From an uncultured Lachnospiraceae bacterium (lineage in GTDB: Bacteria > Bacillota > Clostridia > Lachnospirales > Lachnospiraceae), in assembly GCA_902760415.1 (NCBI GenBank), contig CACWGK010000001.1, positions 1 to 64,000 of the forward strand: DNA of 64,000 nucleotides, given 5' to 3'. The translations under genes were made by a program, and so were the position numbers. The notes beneath the pieces are model-generated. The model did no database searches. It saw only the letters and a program-made list of their open reading frames with translations, and had not been told where the DNA came from. This document shows, piece by piece, positions 8,307-17,745 of this stretch; within the stretch, counting starts at the first letter, position 1; every line of letters starts with the position of its first letter.

Positions 8307-10190
8307 ATGAACGTCGAAGAATCTTATGACATCGTAATAGTTGGAGCGGGACACGCCGGATGCGAAGCAGCGCTCGCGGCAGCCAGACTTGGATTTGAAA
8401 CTATCCTCTTTACAGTAAGTATGGATAGTGTTGCTCTGATGCCTTGTAATCCGAATATTGGTGGAAGCTCCAAGGGACATCTGGTGCGCGAGATAGATGC
8501 ACTGGGTGGCGAGATGGGTAAGAATATAGATAAGACTTATATTCAGTCGAAGATGCTAAATGTATCAAAGGGTCCTGCTGTTCATAGTCTGAGAGCTCAG
8601 GCCGACAAGGGCGAATATACTAAGCAAATGAGACTTACACTTCAGAAGGAACCACGTCTTACACTTAGACAGGCAGAGATATCGGAGCTTATCTATGAGA
8701 AGACAGAGGACGGAGTTAAGGTCGTAGGTGTAAAGGCTTATTCAGGAGCCGTCTATCACGCAAGGGCAGTTGTTCTCTGCACAGGCGTTTATCTCAAGGC
8801 AATGTGTATCTACGGAGATACGATAACATATACTGGACCAAATGGACTGATGGCCGCGAATCATTTATCTGATTCTATGGAAGCAGGTGGCATCCCACTT
8901 AGAAGATTCAAGACGGGTACTCCACCTAGACTTGACGGAACGACTATCGACTATTCGAAGATGGCCGAACAGAAGGGCGATGAGAGGATTCAGCCTTTTT
9001 CCTTCATGAATACGGAGGAGGATATCGCGCGTGATCAGATATCCTGCTGGCTCACTTACACAGGTGAGGAGACACATAACATTATTAAGGAAAATATCGA
9101 CCGTTCTCCACTCTTCTCAGGAGTGATAAAGGGAACCGGTCCTAGATACTGTCCTTCTATTGAGGACAAGATTATGAAGTTCCCAGATAAGGACCGCCAC
9201 CAGCTCTTTGTTGAGCCAGAGGGTGAGTTCACTACGGAAATGTATCTCGACGGAATGTCATCTTCTATGCCTGAGGATGTGCAGTACCGCATGGTGCACT
9301 CTGTACCGGGACTCGAAAATGCTAAGATAACAAGACCTGGATATGCTATCGAGTATGACTGCATCTCCGCAACTGATCTTAAGCCATCCCTTGAGTTTAA
9401 GAGTGTATCAGGACTCTTCTCTGCGGGACAGATTAACGGAAGTAGCGGCTATGAAGAGGCAGGCGCACAGGGGCTTATTGCAGGTATAAATGCAGCTAGA
9501 CTCCTTCAGGGTAAAGAAGCGGTTGTTTTATCCAGAAGTGATGGATATATCGGAGTTCTTATCGACGACCTTGTAACTAAGGAGACGAAGGAACCTTATA
9601 GAATGATGACTAGCCGCGCGGAGTATAGACTCCTACTTAGACAGGATAATGCTGATCTCAGACTTACGGATATCGGTCATGAGATTGGTCTTATAGATGA
9701 TGAGCGTTACGCATCATTTTGCAAAAAGCGTGAGATTATTAATTCTGAGATTCAGCGACTTAAGGAAACTATGGTTGGAGCGGCAAAGGAGAACCAGAAG
9801 TTCCTGGAGAAGCATGGCAGTTCGCCTATCCATACGGCAGTGTCTCTGGCAGATCTGATAAGAAGACCGGAGTTTAGTTATGAACTGATTGCGGAGCTTG
9901 ATACTGAGAGGCCAGAACTTCCTCTGACTAGAGAGATTACCGAGCAGATTGACATTTCTCTAAAATACGAGGGATATATCGATAGGCAGAAGAGACAGGT
10001 GGATCATTTTCTGAAGATGGAAGGAAAGAAGATCCCTGCGGATATTGATTATAGTCAGGTTAAGAATCTTCGAATAGAAGCTAGACAGAAACTTGAGGCT
10101 GTGAGACCGGAGTCTATAGGACAGGCATCGCGTATCTCTGGCGTTTCACCAGCCGATGTTAACATGCTATTACTTTACTTAAAAATGTAG
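8307..10190 (+). CDS. mnmG: tRNA uridine-5-carboxymethylaminomethyl modification enzyme MnmG
   Basis: The FAD-dependent partner of MnmE, 627 residues, the usual length. The dinucleotide-binding loop is GAGHAGCEAA at residues 13-22. Family signatures include PCNPNIGG, GPRYCPSIEDK and SAGQINGSSGYEEAGAQG, and the C-terminal helical region ends in the expected position. ATG 8307 lies 1 nt after the mnmE stop and has almost no ribosome site of its own, which suggests translational coupling. The open frame extends upstream to 8244 inside mnmE, but that extension is not part of the family. Confidence 0.97.
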   Translation: MNVEESYDIVIVGAGHAGCEAALAAARLGFETILFTVSMDSVALMPCNPNIGGSSKGHLVREIDALGGEMGKNIDKTYIQSKMLNVSKGPAVHSLRAQADKGEYTKQMRLTLQKEPRLTLRQAEISELIYEKTEDGVKVVGVKAYSGAVYHARAVVLCTGVYLKAMCIYGDTITYTGPNGLMAANHLSDSMEAGGIPLRRFKTGTPPRLDGTTIDYSKMAEQKGDERIQPFSFMNTEEDIARDQISCWLTYTGEETHNIIKENIDRSPLFSGVIKGTGPRYCPSIEDKIMKFPDKDRHQLFVEPEGEFTTEMYLDGMSSSMPEDVQYRMVHSVPGLENAKITRPGYAIEYDCISATDLKPSLEFKSVSGLFSAGQINGSSGYEEAGAQGLIAGINAARLLQGKEAVVLSRSDGYIGVLIDDLVTKETKEPYRMMTSRAEYRLLLRQDNADLRLTDIGHEIGLIDDERYASFCKKREIINSEIQRLKETMVGAAKENQKFLEKHGSSPIHTAVSLADLIRRPEFSYELIAELDTERPELPLTREITEQIDISLKYEGYIDRQKRQVDHFLKMEGKKIPADIDYSQVKNLRIEARQKLEAVRPESIGQASRISGVSPADVNMLLLYLKM

Positions 10191-10203
10191 ACAGGGGATA
10201 TAC

Positions 10204-11223
10204 ATGAACATTATAGTTTTTGATCTGGAGTGGAATCAGAGCCCGATCGGGCAGGCTGGGGAACATCCTAGAATGCCATTTGAGATAATCGAGATTGGTG
10301 CTGTGAAGCTTGACGAACACTACCATATAATAGATGAGTTTCGCCGGCTCATAAAGCCAAAGCTCTATCCGACTCTGCACAAATACATAAGGAATATTCT
10401 CAACTACGATGAGAAGGAACTCCGGAAGTCAGGCGTTGATTTTAAGGTTGCCTGTTCAGACTTCCTTCGTTGGTGTGAGACTGATGAGTCCATAGAAGTA
10501 GAGGACGGGGTTACCGTAAAGGTGCCTTATTCCTTCTGCACTTGGGGACCGTCAGACTTGAATTATCTACAGACCAACATGGACTTCTATCGTATGGAGA
10601 AGTTACCATTTCCTCTTAAGTTTTACGATATTCAGCAGATATATGCTGATAAGTTTTCGAAGGATAAAACTATATGCAAGCTTGAGAAGGCAGTCGAGAG
10701 ACTGAAGATTGAGCATAGCAGACCTTTCCATGCAGCCGTAAATGATGCTTACTACACGGCCATGGTTCTACAGAAGGGACACTTCGGTAACATCGAGGAG
10801 AAGTTTACATTTGACGTATATAGACATCCGAAGAATCAGGATGAATCTATAACTGAGTTTCATAATAAGGTTCTTGATCATATATCTGGAGAGTATGATT
10901 CAAGATGTGATGCTATGAATGATCCTGAGCTCCTTACTATAAGATGTTCTCGTTGTGGTGGAAAGACCACTAAGAGAATTGACTGGTTCCAGAACTCCAG
11001 CGGAGTGGAGTATGCAGTTGGCAGGTGCTTCAGGCATGGAAACATGCTGGCATCTATGCGATTTAAGCCAGCATCGGATAGTTCTACACGTATCTTTGCA
11101 GTAAAAAAGATCGTGCCTATCAGCAAGACCCGATATAAGGAGGTCAAAGCAAAGCACGATCAGATAGAAGCAAAGCAGCGCGAGAAATATATGAATTATC
11201 GCAGAAAGAAAAATATGAAGTAA
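10204..11223 (+). CDS. DnaQ/ERI1-like DEDDh 3'-5' exonuclease family protein
   Basis: 339 residues starting at ATG 10204, 13 nt after mnmG, so probably the third gene of that operon. Exonuclease I motif FDLEWNQ is at the N terminus, with IIEIGAVKLDE next, and a DEDDh-type HAAVNDAYYTA motif III is near residue 180. This pattern fits metal-dependent 3'-5' exonucleases of the KapD/ERI1 type acting on RNA or DNA ends. The C-terminal part has CSRCGGK and a later CFRHGN that could form a small zinc-binding site, followed by a Lys/Arg-rich tail. The physiological substrate is not known. Confidence 0.82.
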   Translation: MNIIVFDLEWNQSPIGQAGEHPRMPFEIIEIGAVKLDEHYHIIDEFRRLIKPKLYPTLHKYIRNILNYDEKELRKSGVDFKVACSDFLRWCETDESIEVEDGVTVKVPYSFCTWGPSDLNYLQTNMDFYRMEKLPFPLKFYDIQQIYADKFSKDKTICKLEKAVERLKIEHSRPFHAAVNDAYYTAMVLQKGHFGNIEEKFTFDVYRHPKNQDESITEFHNKVLDHISGEYDSRCDAMNDPELLTIRCSRCGGKTTKRIDWFQNSSGVEYAVGRCFRHGNMLASMRFKPASDSSTRIFAVKKIVPISKTRYKEVKAKHDQIEAKQREKYMNYRRKKNMK

Positions 11224-11240
11224 TATAATGTAAGAGATAT

Positions 11241-11966
11241 TTACTTCAGAGGCTCTCTCTTTGCGGTTCCAGGTTTTCTTGGATAAGCCTTTGGAGTTGG
11301 CTTCGTCTTTCTGATAAGAATGAAGCTACGGGATATATCACTATCGGCGAGCTGGAAGCGAACGACGTCTTCAAGTTCTCCACCGAGAAGCTTTATAGCT
11401 TTCTTGGAGGAAGCAAGTTCTTCTTCTATATCCTGTGATTTATAGGATATAAAGAGACCACCGACTTTAACATATGGCAGGCAATATTCTGTAAGTACAT
11501 CGAGACTGGCAACTGCCCTCGATACTGCTATATCGAAATGGTCGCGGAGCTTCGGATTTCTGCCGCCTTCCTCGGCACGAGAATGTATCGTAGTGATGCC
11601 ATTTAGATTTATGGCGGTGATAACATCATCTAGAAACTTAATTCTCTTACTTAGCGAATCAAGAAGTGTTAGCTGAATGTTTGGACATGCTATTTTTAGC
11701 GGGATAGCGGGAAAACCAGCTCCTGTACCAACATCAATCATGCTGACATTTTTTGATGAAATGATATTTGCGGCAGGGACTGCAGGTAGTAGAGAAAGGC
11801 TGTCAGCGAAGTGCTTCAGAGCGAACTCCTCTGGATCTGTTATAGCAGTGAGATTCATCACTTGATTTTTTTCTATCACCATGTCTCTATAAGTGGTGAA
11901 CTGTTCTATCATAGTCTCACTAAGGTCAACACCTAGCAGATCTGCATAATACGCTATATCTTTCAT
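11241..11966 (-). CDS. rsmG: 16S rRNA (guanine-527-N7) methyltransferase RsmG
   Basis: 241 residues. It methylates N7 of G527 in 16S rRNA using S-adenosylmethionine. The Rossmann glycine loop is DVGTGAGFPAIPLKI, followed by LLDSLSKRIKFLDD and HSRAEEGGRN, all typical of RsmG. The start at 11966 (MKDIAYYA) has GGAGG 6 nt upstream; the ATG at 11972 abuts that site. In most Firmicutes rsmG follows mnmG on the same strand. Here it is inverted and separated from mnmG by the exonuclease gene, with only 17 nt between the convergent stop codons. Confidence 0.95.
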   Translation of the reverse strand: MKDIAYYADLLGVDLSETMIEQFTTYRDMVIEKNQVMNLTAITDPEEFALKHFADSLSLLPAVPAANIISSKNVSMIDVGTGAGFPAIPLKIACPNIQLTLLDSLSKRIKFLDDVITAINLNGITTIHSRAEEGGRNPKLRDHFDIAVSRAVASLDVLTEYCLPYVKVGGLFISYKSQDIEEELASSKKAIKLLGGELEDVVRFQLADSDISRSFILIRKTKPTPKAYPRKPGTAKREPLK

Positions 11967-12181
11967 TAGCATCCTCCAGTATTGTCTAAAAATATATAGA
12001 TAGAATAAGATACATGCAAAGTAAAATCAATAAAGGTTTTATATTTTTTTGATTTATGGTATTATGCCATATGGTAATTTGGACTTAGGAGAATTATTAA
12101 TTAAGTTTTCATTTCAATATATACTATTTTCAATATACAAAAATTAAGAGGGATAAAGAATATTTATTCAGAGGAGAGTTT

Positions 12182-13738
12182 ATGAAGGCACTTAGAGTTA
12201 TGGGCTACATCTTTGCTGGTATTCAGCTGATTCTTTCAGGGGTTGTGCTGTACCTTGCATTATCAACTAATTTTGTTCCAATGGGATATGGTATAGCTGC
12301 AGGAGCAGTAATACTGGTGCTTACGGCACTTTGCATATTCCTGACAACGAAGAAGAAGAAGCTAACGAGAATCGTATCACTCGTTATATCGATTCTTATC
12401 AGTATAATGATGGCATTTGGAATATACTATCTCCTCGTTACGATCAAGACCATGAACGACGTTACTGGTATAACTACTGAGGTCGATGAGATTAATGTAT
12501 ACGTATCTAAGGACGACGCAGTACAGTCTATAAATGAAGCTATTTCGAATGGATATACTTTCGGTCTCTCTGCAACAGATGACCAGGCACACATCAACGA
12601 AACTATCAGTAAGATAGAGGGTGATGTAGGTGCTACTATCACAACAAAGGAATATGATACAATATTCGACCTGATCACAGGTTTTGAAAGTGGAGAAATC
12701 CAGTCATTTATCACAAATGCTGGTTCACTCGTTATGTATGAAGGCGCAGCAGAAGAGAATATGAACTACTCTGCTAAGCTTAAGACTATTATGGAGAATA
12801 CAATCGTAGAAGAGATTGCAGAAGAAGAGCCAGCTGCTGTAGATAAGGATCACTTCTGTGTATACTTCAGCGGTATTGATACATTTGGCACAGTTAGTGC
12901 AAAGAGTAGAAGTGATGTAAATATCATCGCAGTTGTTAACAATGATACTAAGCAGGTTCTTCTTGTATCTACACCTAGAGATTACTATGTACCACTTTCA
13001 GTATCAAAGGGTAAGAAGGATAAGCTTACACATGCTGGACTTTATGGAGTTGATTGTTCAGAGAACGCTCTGGAGGAACTCTATAATATAGATCTTAACT
13101 ACTACGTAAAGCTGAACTTCTCTGGATTCCAGGGAATCATTGATGAGATTGGTGGAATAGATGTTGATTCAGAGATGGCATTTACATCTATGACAGAAGA
13201 AGGAACATATAGCTTCAGCAAGGGAGTTAATCACTTAAATGGTGAGGAGGCTCTGGGCTTTGCTAGATCAAGAAACTTCAAGGAAGGCGATAGACAGCGT
13301 GGACGTAACCAGATGCAGGTTATCAAGGCTACTATCAACAAGCTTGAGACTCCAAGTACACTTAAGAACTACAGTGGTATTATGGAGACAATGGATGGCT
13401 TCTTCCAGACTGATATGTCAACAGAGGATATCGGATACCTTGTTCAGAGCACACTTTCTGATGGTAACTGGGAAGTTCTGACATATAGTGTTGGTGGAAA
13501 TGATTCTACTGAGACATGTTACTCTACAGGTTCACAGCCACTCTACGTTATGCTTCCAAATGATGAAGATGTAGAGTATGGTACAACTATCATCAACAGA
13601 ATCCTTAGCGGCGAGAAACTTACTCAGGATGAGATAAATGTTTATTTGAATAACAAGGACGCAGAGGATATAATAGATGAAGATGCAGTAAATACTGAAC
13701 TTACTGAAGAAAAGGACACAGAGTCTACAGAAGAGTAA
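12182..13738 (+). CDS. LytR-CpsA-Psr (LCP) family cell-wall glycopolymer transferase
   Basis: 518 residues. Three N-terminal hydrophobic segments within the first 95 residues anchor it. The extracellular LCP domain begins near residue 225 (CVYFSGIDTFG) and carries the polyprenyl-phosphate and arginine motifs STPRDYYVP, THAGLYG, FSGFQGIIDEIGGIDV and ARSRNFKEGDRQRGRNQ. These enzymes transfer glycopolymers from lipid carriers to peptidoglycan. An additional domain lies between the helices and the LCP core. The C terminus is a long acidic tail. GAGGAG stands 5 nt before ATG. The sugar nucleotidyltransferase gene follows 20 nt downstream, which fits a surface-polymer operon. Confidence 0.93.
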   Translation: MKALRVMGYIFAGIQLILSGVVLYLALSTNFVPMGYGIAAGAVILVLTALCIFLTTKKKKLTRIVSLVISILISIMMAFGIYYLLVTIKTMNDVTGITTEVDEINVYVSKDDAVQSINEAISNGYTFGLSATDDQAHINETISKIEGDVGATITTKEYDTIFDLITGFESGEIQSFITNAGSLVMYEGAAEENMNYSAKLKTIMENTIVEEIAEEEPAAVDKDHFCVYFSGIDTFGTVSAKSRSDVNIIAVVNNDTKQVLLVSTPRDYYVPLSVSKGKKDKLTHAGLYGVDCSENALEELYNIDLNYYVKLNFSGFQGIIDEIGGIDVDSEMAFTSMTEEGTYSFSKGVNHLNGEEALGFARSRNFKEGDRQRGRNQMQVIKATINKLETPSTLKNYSGIMETMDGFFQTDMSTEDIGYLVQSTLSDGNWEVLTYSVGGNDSTETCYSTGSQPLYVMLPNDEDVEYGTTIINRILSGEKLTQDEINVYLNNKDAEDIIDEDAVNTELTEEKDTESTEE

Positions 13739-13758
13739 ACTAATCGAGGGATAAAAGT

Positions 13759-14691
13759 ATGGGAAACAGTTCACAGAGTCCAGTTCTTGTAGTTATGGCT
13801 GCAGGACTTGGAAGCAGATTCAAGGGCTTGAAGCAGATTCAGCCTGTTGACGATGCAAATCATATCCTCATGGACTATGCAGTATATGATGCGCTTGAGT
13901 GTGGATTTTCAGAGATAGTATTTATTATAAGAAAAGATTTTGAAGATAAGTTTAAGGAAGCGATAGGTGACAGGATCAGTGCTAAGTGTCCGGTAACCTA
14001 TGTATATCAGGAGCTTACAGATTATCCTGGAGATATAGCATTTCCAGAAGATAGAACTAAGCCTTGGGGAACAACTCATGCTCTCTGGAGTGCGAGAGAA
14101 GCGCTTCGAGGAAAGAGCTTCCTTACTATAAATGCTGATGACTTCTATGGAAGAGGTGCTTACGCGGCAGCATTTAACTTCCTTAGCAGTGTGAAGGATG
14201 AGGATGGAACTCATCATGGTTGTATCTGCTATGATCTTGTAAAAACTCTTAGTCCAACTGGAACTGTATCTAGAGGAATCTGCAAGGTTGACAGTGAGAA
14301 CAATCTTGTTAGAATAGATGAAAGAAAGAATATTAAGCTGGAAGATGGTAAGGGCTTCTTCACACTTGATGGTGGAGAGACATTTACCGAGATTCCGGAA
14401 GGCTCTCTTGCTTCCATGAATCTTTGGGCTTTCGGCAGAGGTTTTATCGATGATATAGAGGTGAGCTTCAAGAAGAGGTTTGAGGAAGGAGTTAAGGAAA
14501 ATCCTCTTACCTTTGAAGAAACTATATCAGATGCAATCCAGGATATACTTACTAGAAAGTCAGGCAGTGTAACTTGCATCCCAACGGATGAGCAGTGGTT
14601 CGGTATGACATATATCGAAGAGCTGGATATGGTTAAGGACAGGCTCAAGACTCTTAGAGAGGAAGGCGTGTATGTCGACTCAAAATGGTAA
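13759..14691 (+). CDS. Sugar-phosphate nucleotidyltransferase family protein
   Basis: 310 residues with an N-terminal nucleotidyltransferase signature VVMAAGLGSRFKGLKQ (GxGxRxxxxK), then LMDYAVYDALECGFSEIVFI, and an NADDFYGRGAY segment providing the metal-binding Asp. Enzymes of this fold activate sugar or choline phosphates with NTP. The exact substrate is not evident. It overlaps the next gene by 20 nt and lies directly after the LCP gene, so a role in making surface polymer precursors is likely. Confidence 0.83.
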   Translation: MGNSSQSPVLVVMAAGLGSRFKGLKQIQPVDDANHILMDYAVYDALECGFSEIVFIIRKDFEDKFKEAIGDRISAKCPVTYVYQELTDYPGDIAFPEDRTKPWGTTHALWSAREALRGKSFLTINADDFYGRGAYAAAFNFLSSVKDEDGTHHGCICYDLVKTLSPTGTVSRGICKVDSENNLVRIDERKNIKLEDGKGFFTLDGGETFTEIPEGSLASMNLWAFGRGFIDDIEVSFKKRFEEGVKENPLTFEETISDAIQDILTRKSGSVTCIPTDEQWFGMTYIEELDMVKDRLKTLREEGVYVDSKW

Positions 14692-15283
14692 TAATGCTAT
14701 ACCATTTTATGAAAAGGATAGTTCCTACAAGATAGCTGGTGCTTTATCGGTAGGTGGTGCTGTCTTTATGATTGCGGGTACATTTTTCCATTGGATCAGT
14801 CTTTTTGTAAAGACTACAGAGGTCGAGCATGGTGGTATCAGCTTGATAAAAGCGGTGATACATATAATCCGCGGCGGCTTCAGTATAGGAAATATACTTC
14901 CTGCATTTTTTCTGTTGCTTTTCTATGCGACAGTTGTATTCCTTGGACTTCTAGGATTTAAGGATAATTTTCAGAGACAGCCATTTCTTGTTAAAGGAAA
15001 GAAGCGAATAAGATTTGGTGCACTTGCAGCATCACTGGTCTTTGTAATCGTGCTGGTCAAGCTTCCAGCCATGAAGGAAAATTTTAAGAGATTTTATGAT
15101 CTGAGAGACAGTTGGGCATCCTTTATTAAGTCTAGTAAAGAAAATGCTGTGCCAGGCGCAGGACTTATGAGCTGCCACTTGTTTATCGGACTGGGAATGA
15201 TACTTTTCATTATCGGATTTGCAGCATATCTTGCATCTATTATCTTCAACTTTGTTCTTGAAACACTGAATGAAGATGATTAG
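14672..15283 (+). CDS. Four-helix membrane protein of unknown function
   Basis: 203 residues starting at ATG 14672, inside the end of the nucleotidyltransferase gene, with GAGGAAGG upstream. Four hydrophobic segments are visible: GGAVFMIAGTFFHWISLFV, ILPAFFLLLFYATVVFLGLL, FGALAASLVFVIVLV and LFIGLGMILFIIGFAAYLA. There is no catalytic motif. The overlap suggests co-translation with the nucleotidyltransferase. A shared bidirectional terminator follows. Confidence 0.75.
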   Translation: MSTQNGNNAIPFYEKDSSYKIAGALSVGGAVFMIAGTFFHWISLFVKTTEVEHGGISLIKAVIHIIRGGFSIGNILPAFFLLLFYATVVFLGLLGFKDNFQRQPFLVKGKKRIRFGALAASLVFVIVLVKLPAMKENFKRFYDLRDSWASFIKSSKENAVPGAGLMSCHLFIGLGMILFIIGFAAYLASIIFNFVLETLNEDD

Positions 15284-15308
15284 AGATTTTGAGAATAAAG
15301 CTTGTAAT

Positions 15309-15334
15309 AAAAAAGTGCCTTGCGGCACTTTTTT
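15309..15334. terminator. Bidirectional terminator between convergent genes
   Basis: AAGTGCC (15313-15319), loop TTGC, GGCACTT (15324-15330), with an A-run on the left and a T-run on the right. It can therefore stop transcripts from both directions. Its right edge overlaps the stop codon of the minus-strand prephenate dehydrogenase gene. Confidence 0.88.
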
Positions 15335-16427
15335 ATATTCCATCAACTTCTTCTTTTGCAAGCTTTCCGTCGCGGAGTATATTCTTAAGCTTTATGGCAT
15401 CGTCTTCTTCCAGAGCTTCCTTATATTCTTCAAGATACTTGATGATAGTATCAAGTTCGAAGAGAAGGTTGTCCTTGTTCTCCAGGAATATCTCAGTCCA
15501 CATGTTTTCGTTAAGCCATGCAACACGAGTCATATCCTTGTAGCTACCTGCGGAGAAACCTGCATGCTCTCTAGCAGTTGGGCTCTTGATGTAAGCATTT
15601 GAAACCAGGTGAGCCATTTCCGAAGTAAATGCTATCATCTGGTCGTGTTTCTCTGAAGAACAGATAGTAATACTTCCGAATCTACAAGGGGCGAGCACAT
15701 CCTTAATGTGGTTACAAAGGTTGAGGTCGCGGATATCTTCAGGTACGAGAATCATAGATGAATCTCTGAAAAGCTTGCTGGTACTGTACTTGTAACCAGA
15801 GAACTTCTTACCTGCCATAGGATGTCCACCAACAAATGTGAATCCATACTTCTTAGCTATAGGGAAGCACTCCTTACAGATACGGCGCTTAAGTCCACCT
15901 GTATCAAGTACGAGAGCCCCCTTCTTTATAAGAGGCGCCTTTGTAGTTATAAAATCAATAATTGCCTGATTATATAGAGCTGGAATGATAAGATCACATT
16001 CACCTATGTTGTCATCAGTAAGTGTATCATCCAGAGTTCCGTCAAGCTTCGCGAAGGAACAGATTGATTCATCGATATCGTATCCGAGAATCTTTGCATT
16101 GCTGTGACTCCTATAAGCCTTTGCGAAGGAACCACCTATCAGTCCGAGACCGACTATACCGACAGTCTTAACTCCTGAACGCTCGAAGTTTCCGAGTATT
16201 CCTTTCTTTTCCTGTGTCTCATTTGGTTCGCTGATTCTCTTAACGCTCTCAACTATATCGAGAGATTCAATCAGTTCTGGATCTATCTTAGAAGTATCTC
16301 CGACTAAACCTATGATAGTCTGATAATCGCCGTGCGATACATCGCATTTTAATCCCTCAGCTTCAAACCATTTGGTAAGCTCATAGATTTCATCAGGAGA
16401 AGTATCCTTTTTTATTATCGCAATCAT
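15333..16427 (-). CDS. tyrA: Prephenate dehydrogenase with N-terminal DAHP-synthase-type ferredoxin-like domain
   Basis: 364 residues. The C-terminal 270 are a TyrA-type dehydrogenase making 4-hydroxyphenylpyruvate for tyrosine, with the NAD loop GIVGLGLIGGSFAKA and the His motif GGHPMAGKKFSGY. The first 70 residues (MIAIIKKDTSPDEIYEL, GLKCDVSHGDYQTIIGLVGD) match the ferredoxin-like regulatory domain normally found at the N terminus of type I-beta DAHP synthases. The start at 16427 has AAGGAGC 6 nt upstream; the longer frame to 16463 does not. The borrowed domain suggests allosteric feedback control by an aromatic compound, which is inference. A good minus-strand promoter lies at 16501-16529. 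Confidence 0.88.
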   Translation of the reverse strand: MIAIIKKDTSPDEIYELTKWFEAEGLKCDVSHGDYQTIIGLVGDTSKIDPELIESLDIVESVKRISEPNETQEKKGILGNFERSGVKTVGIVGLGLIGGSFAKAYRSHSNAKILGYDIDESICSFAKLDGTLDDTLTDDNIGECDLIIPALYNQAIIDFITTKAPLIKKGALVLDTGGLKRRICKECFPIAKKYGFTFVGGHPMAGKKFSGYKYSTSKLFRDSSMILVPEDIRDLNLCNHIKDVLAPCRFGSITICSSEKHDQMIAFTSEMAHLVSNAYIKSPTAREHAGFSAGSYKDMTRVAWLNENMWTEIFLENKDNLLFELDTIIKYLEEYKEALEEDDAIKLKNILRDGKLAKEEVDGI

Positions 16428-16500
16428 ATATATGCTCCTTAGTATAGAATAAAACATATTCACGCTTTATACATGACACTTTAGCGCGTTAACGTATCGA

Positions 16501-16529
16501 AGTATAACACTATGTTGTGTAAGAGTCAA
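16501..16529 (-). promoter_or_regulatory. Promoter for the prephenate dehydrogenase gene
   Basis: On the minus strand: TTGACT (16529-16524), a 17-bp spacer and TATACT (16506-16501). Transcription should start near 16494, about 65 nt before the start codon. Confidence 0.75.
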
Positions 16530-16652
16530 GGCACTGTTAAGAATGCAGTGAGCTATGGTGTTGTAAATAATGGTCAGCTATGATAAAGTTAGTCTTGCAA
16601 ATTAACGAGACTTGAGTTGATCTGTCTTGCATAGATAGTGGAGGTTATTTAC

Positions 16653-17618
16653 TTGTTTAATATATTAGTTAGCATAGCCAAGATTATAATAGGCTTTATA
16701 ATGCTCATAAAGGGCGCCGACTTCTTCGTAGACGGTGCCGCTGCAGTAGCTAAGAAGTTGGGAGTACCCGAACTCGTTATCGGACTTACCATAGTTGCTA
16801 TGGGTACCAGCGCACCGGAAGCCGCTGTCAGTCTTAGTGCAGCAGTAGCAGGTAACAATGGTATCTCTATCGGAAATGTAATCGGCAGTAATATAATGAA
16901 TGTACTCGTGATCCTGGGTATAACCTCGATCATCACAACTCTTAAGGTAAAGCCAGCTACTGTAAAGGTAGATATTCCATTTGTCATAATCTCTACTATA
17001 GTGATGGTAGCATGGGGGATGACTTTCGGAAAACTCACACGTCTGACAGGTATAATCTTTCTACTTGCCCTGTTCTCATACATGGGTTATCTGATCTGGT
17101 ATTCTAAGCACACTGACTCCGAAGATGAAGGAGAAAATGTGAAGGATATAAAACTCTGGCTGATACCAATCTTTATTCTGGGTGGACTTTTTGTTATCGT
17201 GCTTGGAAGTAAGATTGCGGTTGCTGGAGCTGCTGATATTGCTAGATTCTTTGGCGTATCAGATAGAGTTATCGGACTTACTATCGTAGCTCTTGGAACA
17301 TCACTTCCTGAACTGATGACTTCTGTAACAGCTGCCAGAAAGGGCAGTGCAGATATAGCTATCGGTAATATCGTAGGAAGTAATCTATTCAATATCTTAT
17401 TTATACTTGGTCTTACCACGCTTATTATTCCACTTCCTTATGTAAGTGAAGGGGCAAACTTTATAATAGATGGATTTGTAGCTCTTGGGGCTGTACTCCT
17501 TCTATTCATACTGGTTGTAAAGAATAAAAGACTTGGAAGAACAGGTGGAATCATAATGCTGCTCGGGTATACTGCGTACTTTGTATACCTTCTTTTGAGT
17601 GGCTCAAATCCAGTCTAG
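16653..17618 (+). CDS. Calcium/sodium antiporter (CaCA family, YrbG-like)
   Basis: 321 residues, start TTG 16653 with GGAGG at 16640-16644 and 8-nt spacing; the GTG at 16638 overlaps that ribosome site. The protein has the two inverted alpha repeats of CaCA exchangers: GLTIVAMGTSAPEAAVS with GNVIGSNIMN, and GLTIVALGTSLPELMTS with GNIVGSNLFN. These hold the acidic and polar residues that bind Ca2+ and Na+. About ten membrane segments are visible. It probably exports Ca2+ in exchange for Na+. Confidence 0.92.
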   Translation: MFNILVSIAKIIIGFIMLIKGADFFVDGAAAVAKKLGVPELVIGLTIVAMGTSAPEAAVSLSAAVAGNNGISIGNVIGSNIMNVLVILGITSIITTLKVKPATVKVDIPFVIISTIVMVAWGMTFGKLTRLTGIIFLLALFSYMGYLIWYSKHTDSEDEGENVKDIKLWLIPIFILGGLFVIVLGSKIAVAGAADIARFFGVSDRVIGLTIVALGTSLPELMTSVTAARKGSADIAIGNIVGSNLFNILFILGLTTLIIPLPYVSEGANFIIDGFVALGAVLLLFILVVKNKRLGRTGGIIMLLGYTAYFVYLLLSGSNPV

Positions 17619-17646
17619 CGCGGCTTTAAAAAATGCTCGCTTTTGT

Positions 17647-17687
17647 TGCATTTTCATGTAGAAAATGCACCCCTTTTACGTTATAAT
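17647..17687 (+). promoter_or_regulatory. Inverted repeat overlapping a -10 containing promoter of the CAP gene
   Basis: TGCATTTTC (17647-17655), ATGTA, GAAAATGCA (17661-17669) is a perfect 9-bp inverted repeat. A TATAAT lies at 17682-17687, and the matching -35 position (17659-17664) falls in the repeat. It may be an operator, or a weak terminator for the antiporter gene. Confidence 0.45.
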
Positions 17688-17745
17688 ACGAATAGGCTTT
17701 TGAGGGGCTTTTACCGGAGGTTTTCAAGTATTCTTGGAGGTGTTT

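Noticed and set aside
6872..11966. Chromosome origin region suggested by mnmE-mnmG-rsmG
   Set aside because: No dnaA, dnaN, rpmH, rnpA or DnaA-box cluster is visible, rsmG is inverted, and the flanking genes are not those of a typical origin.
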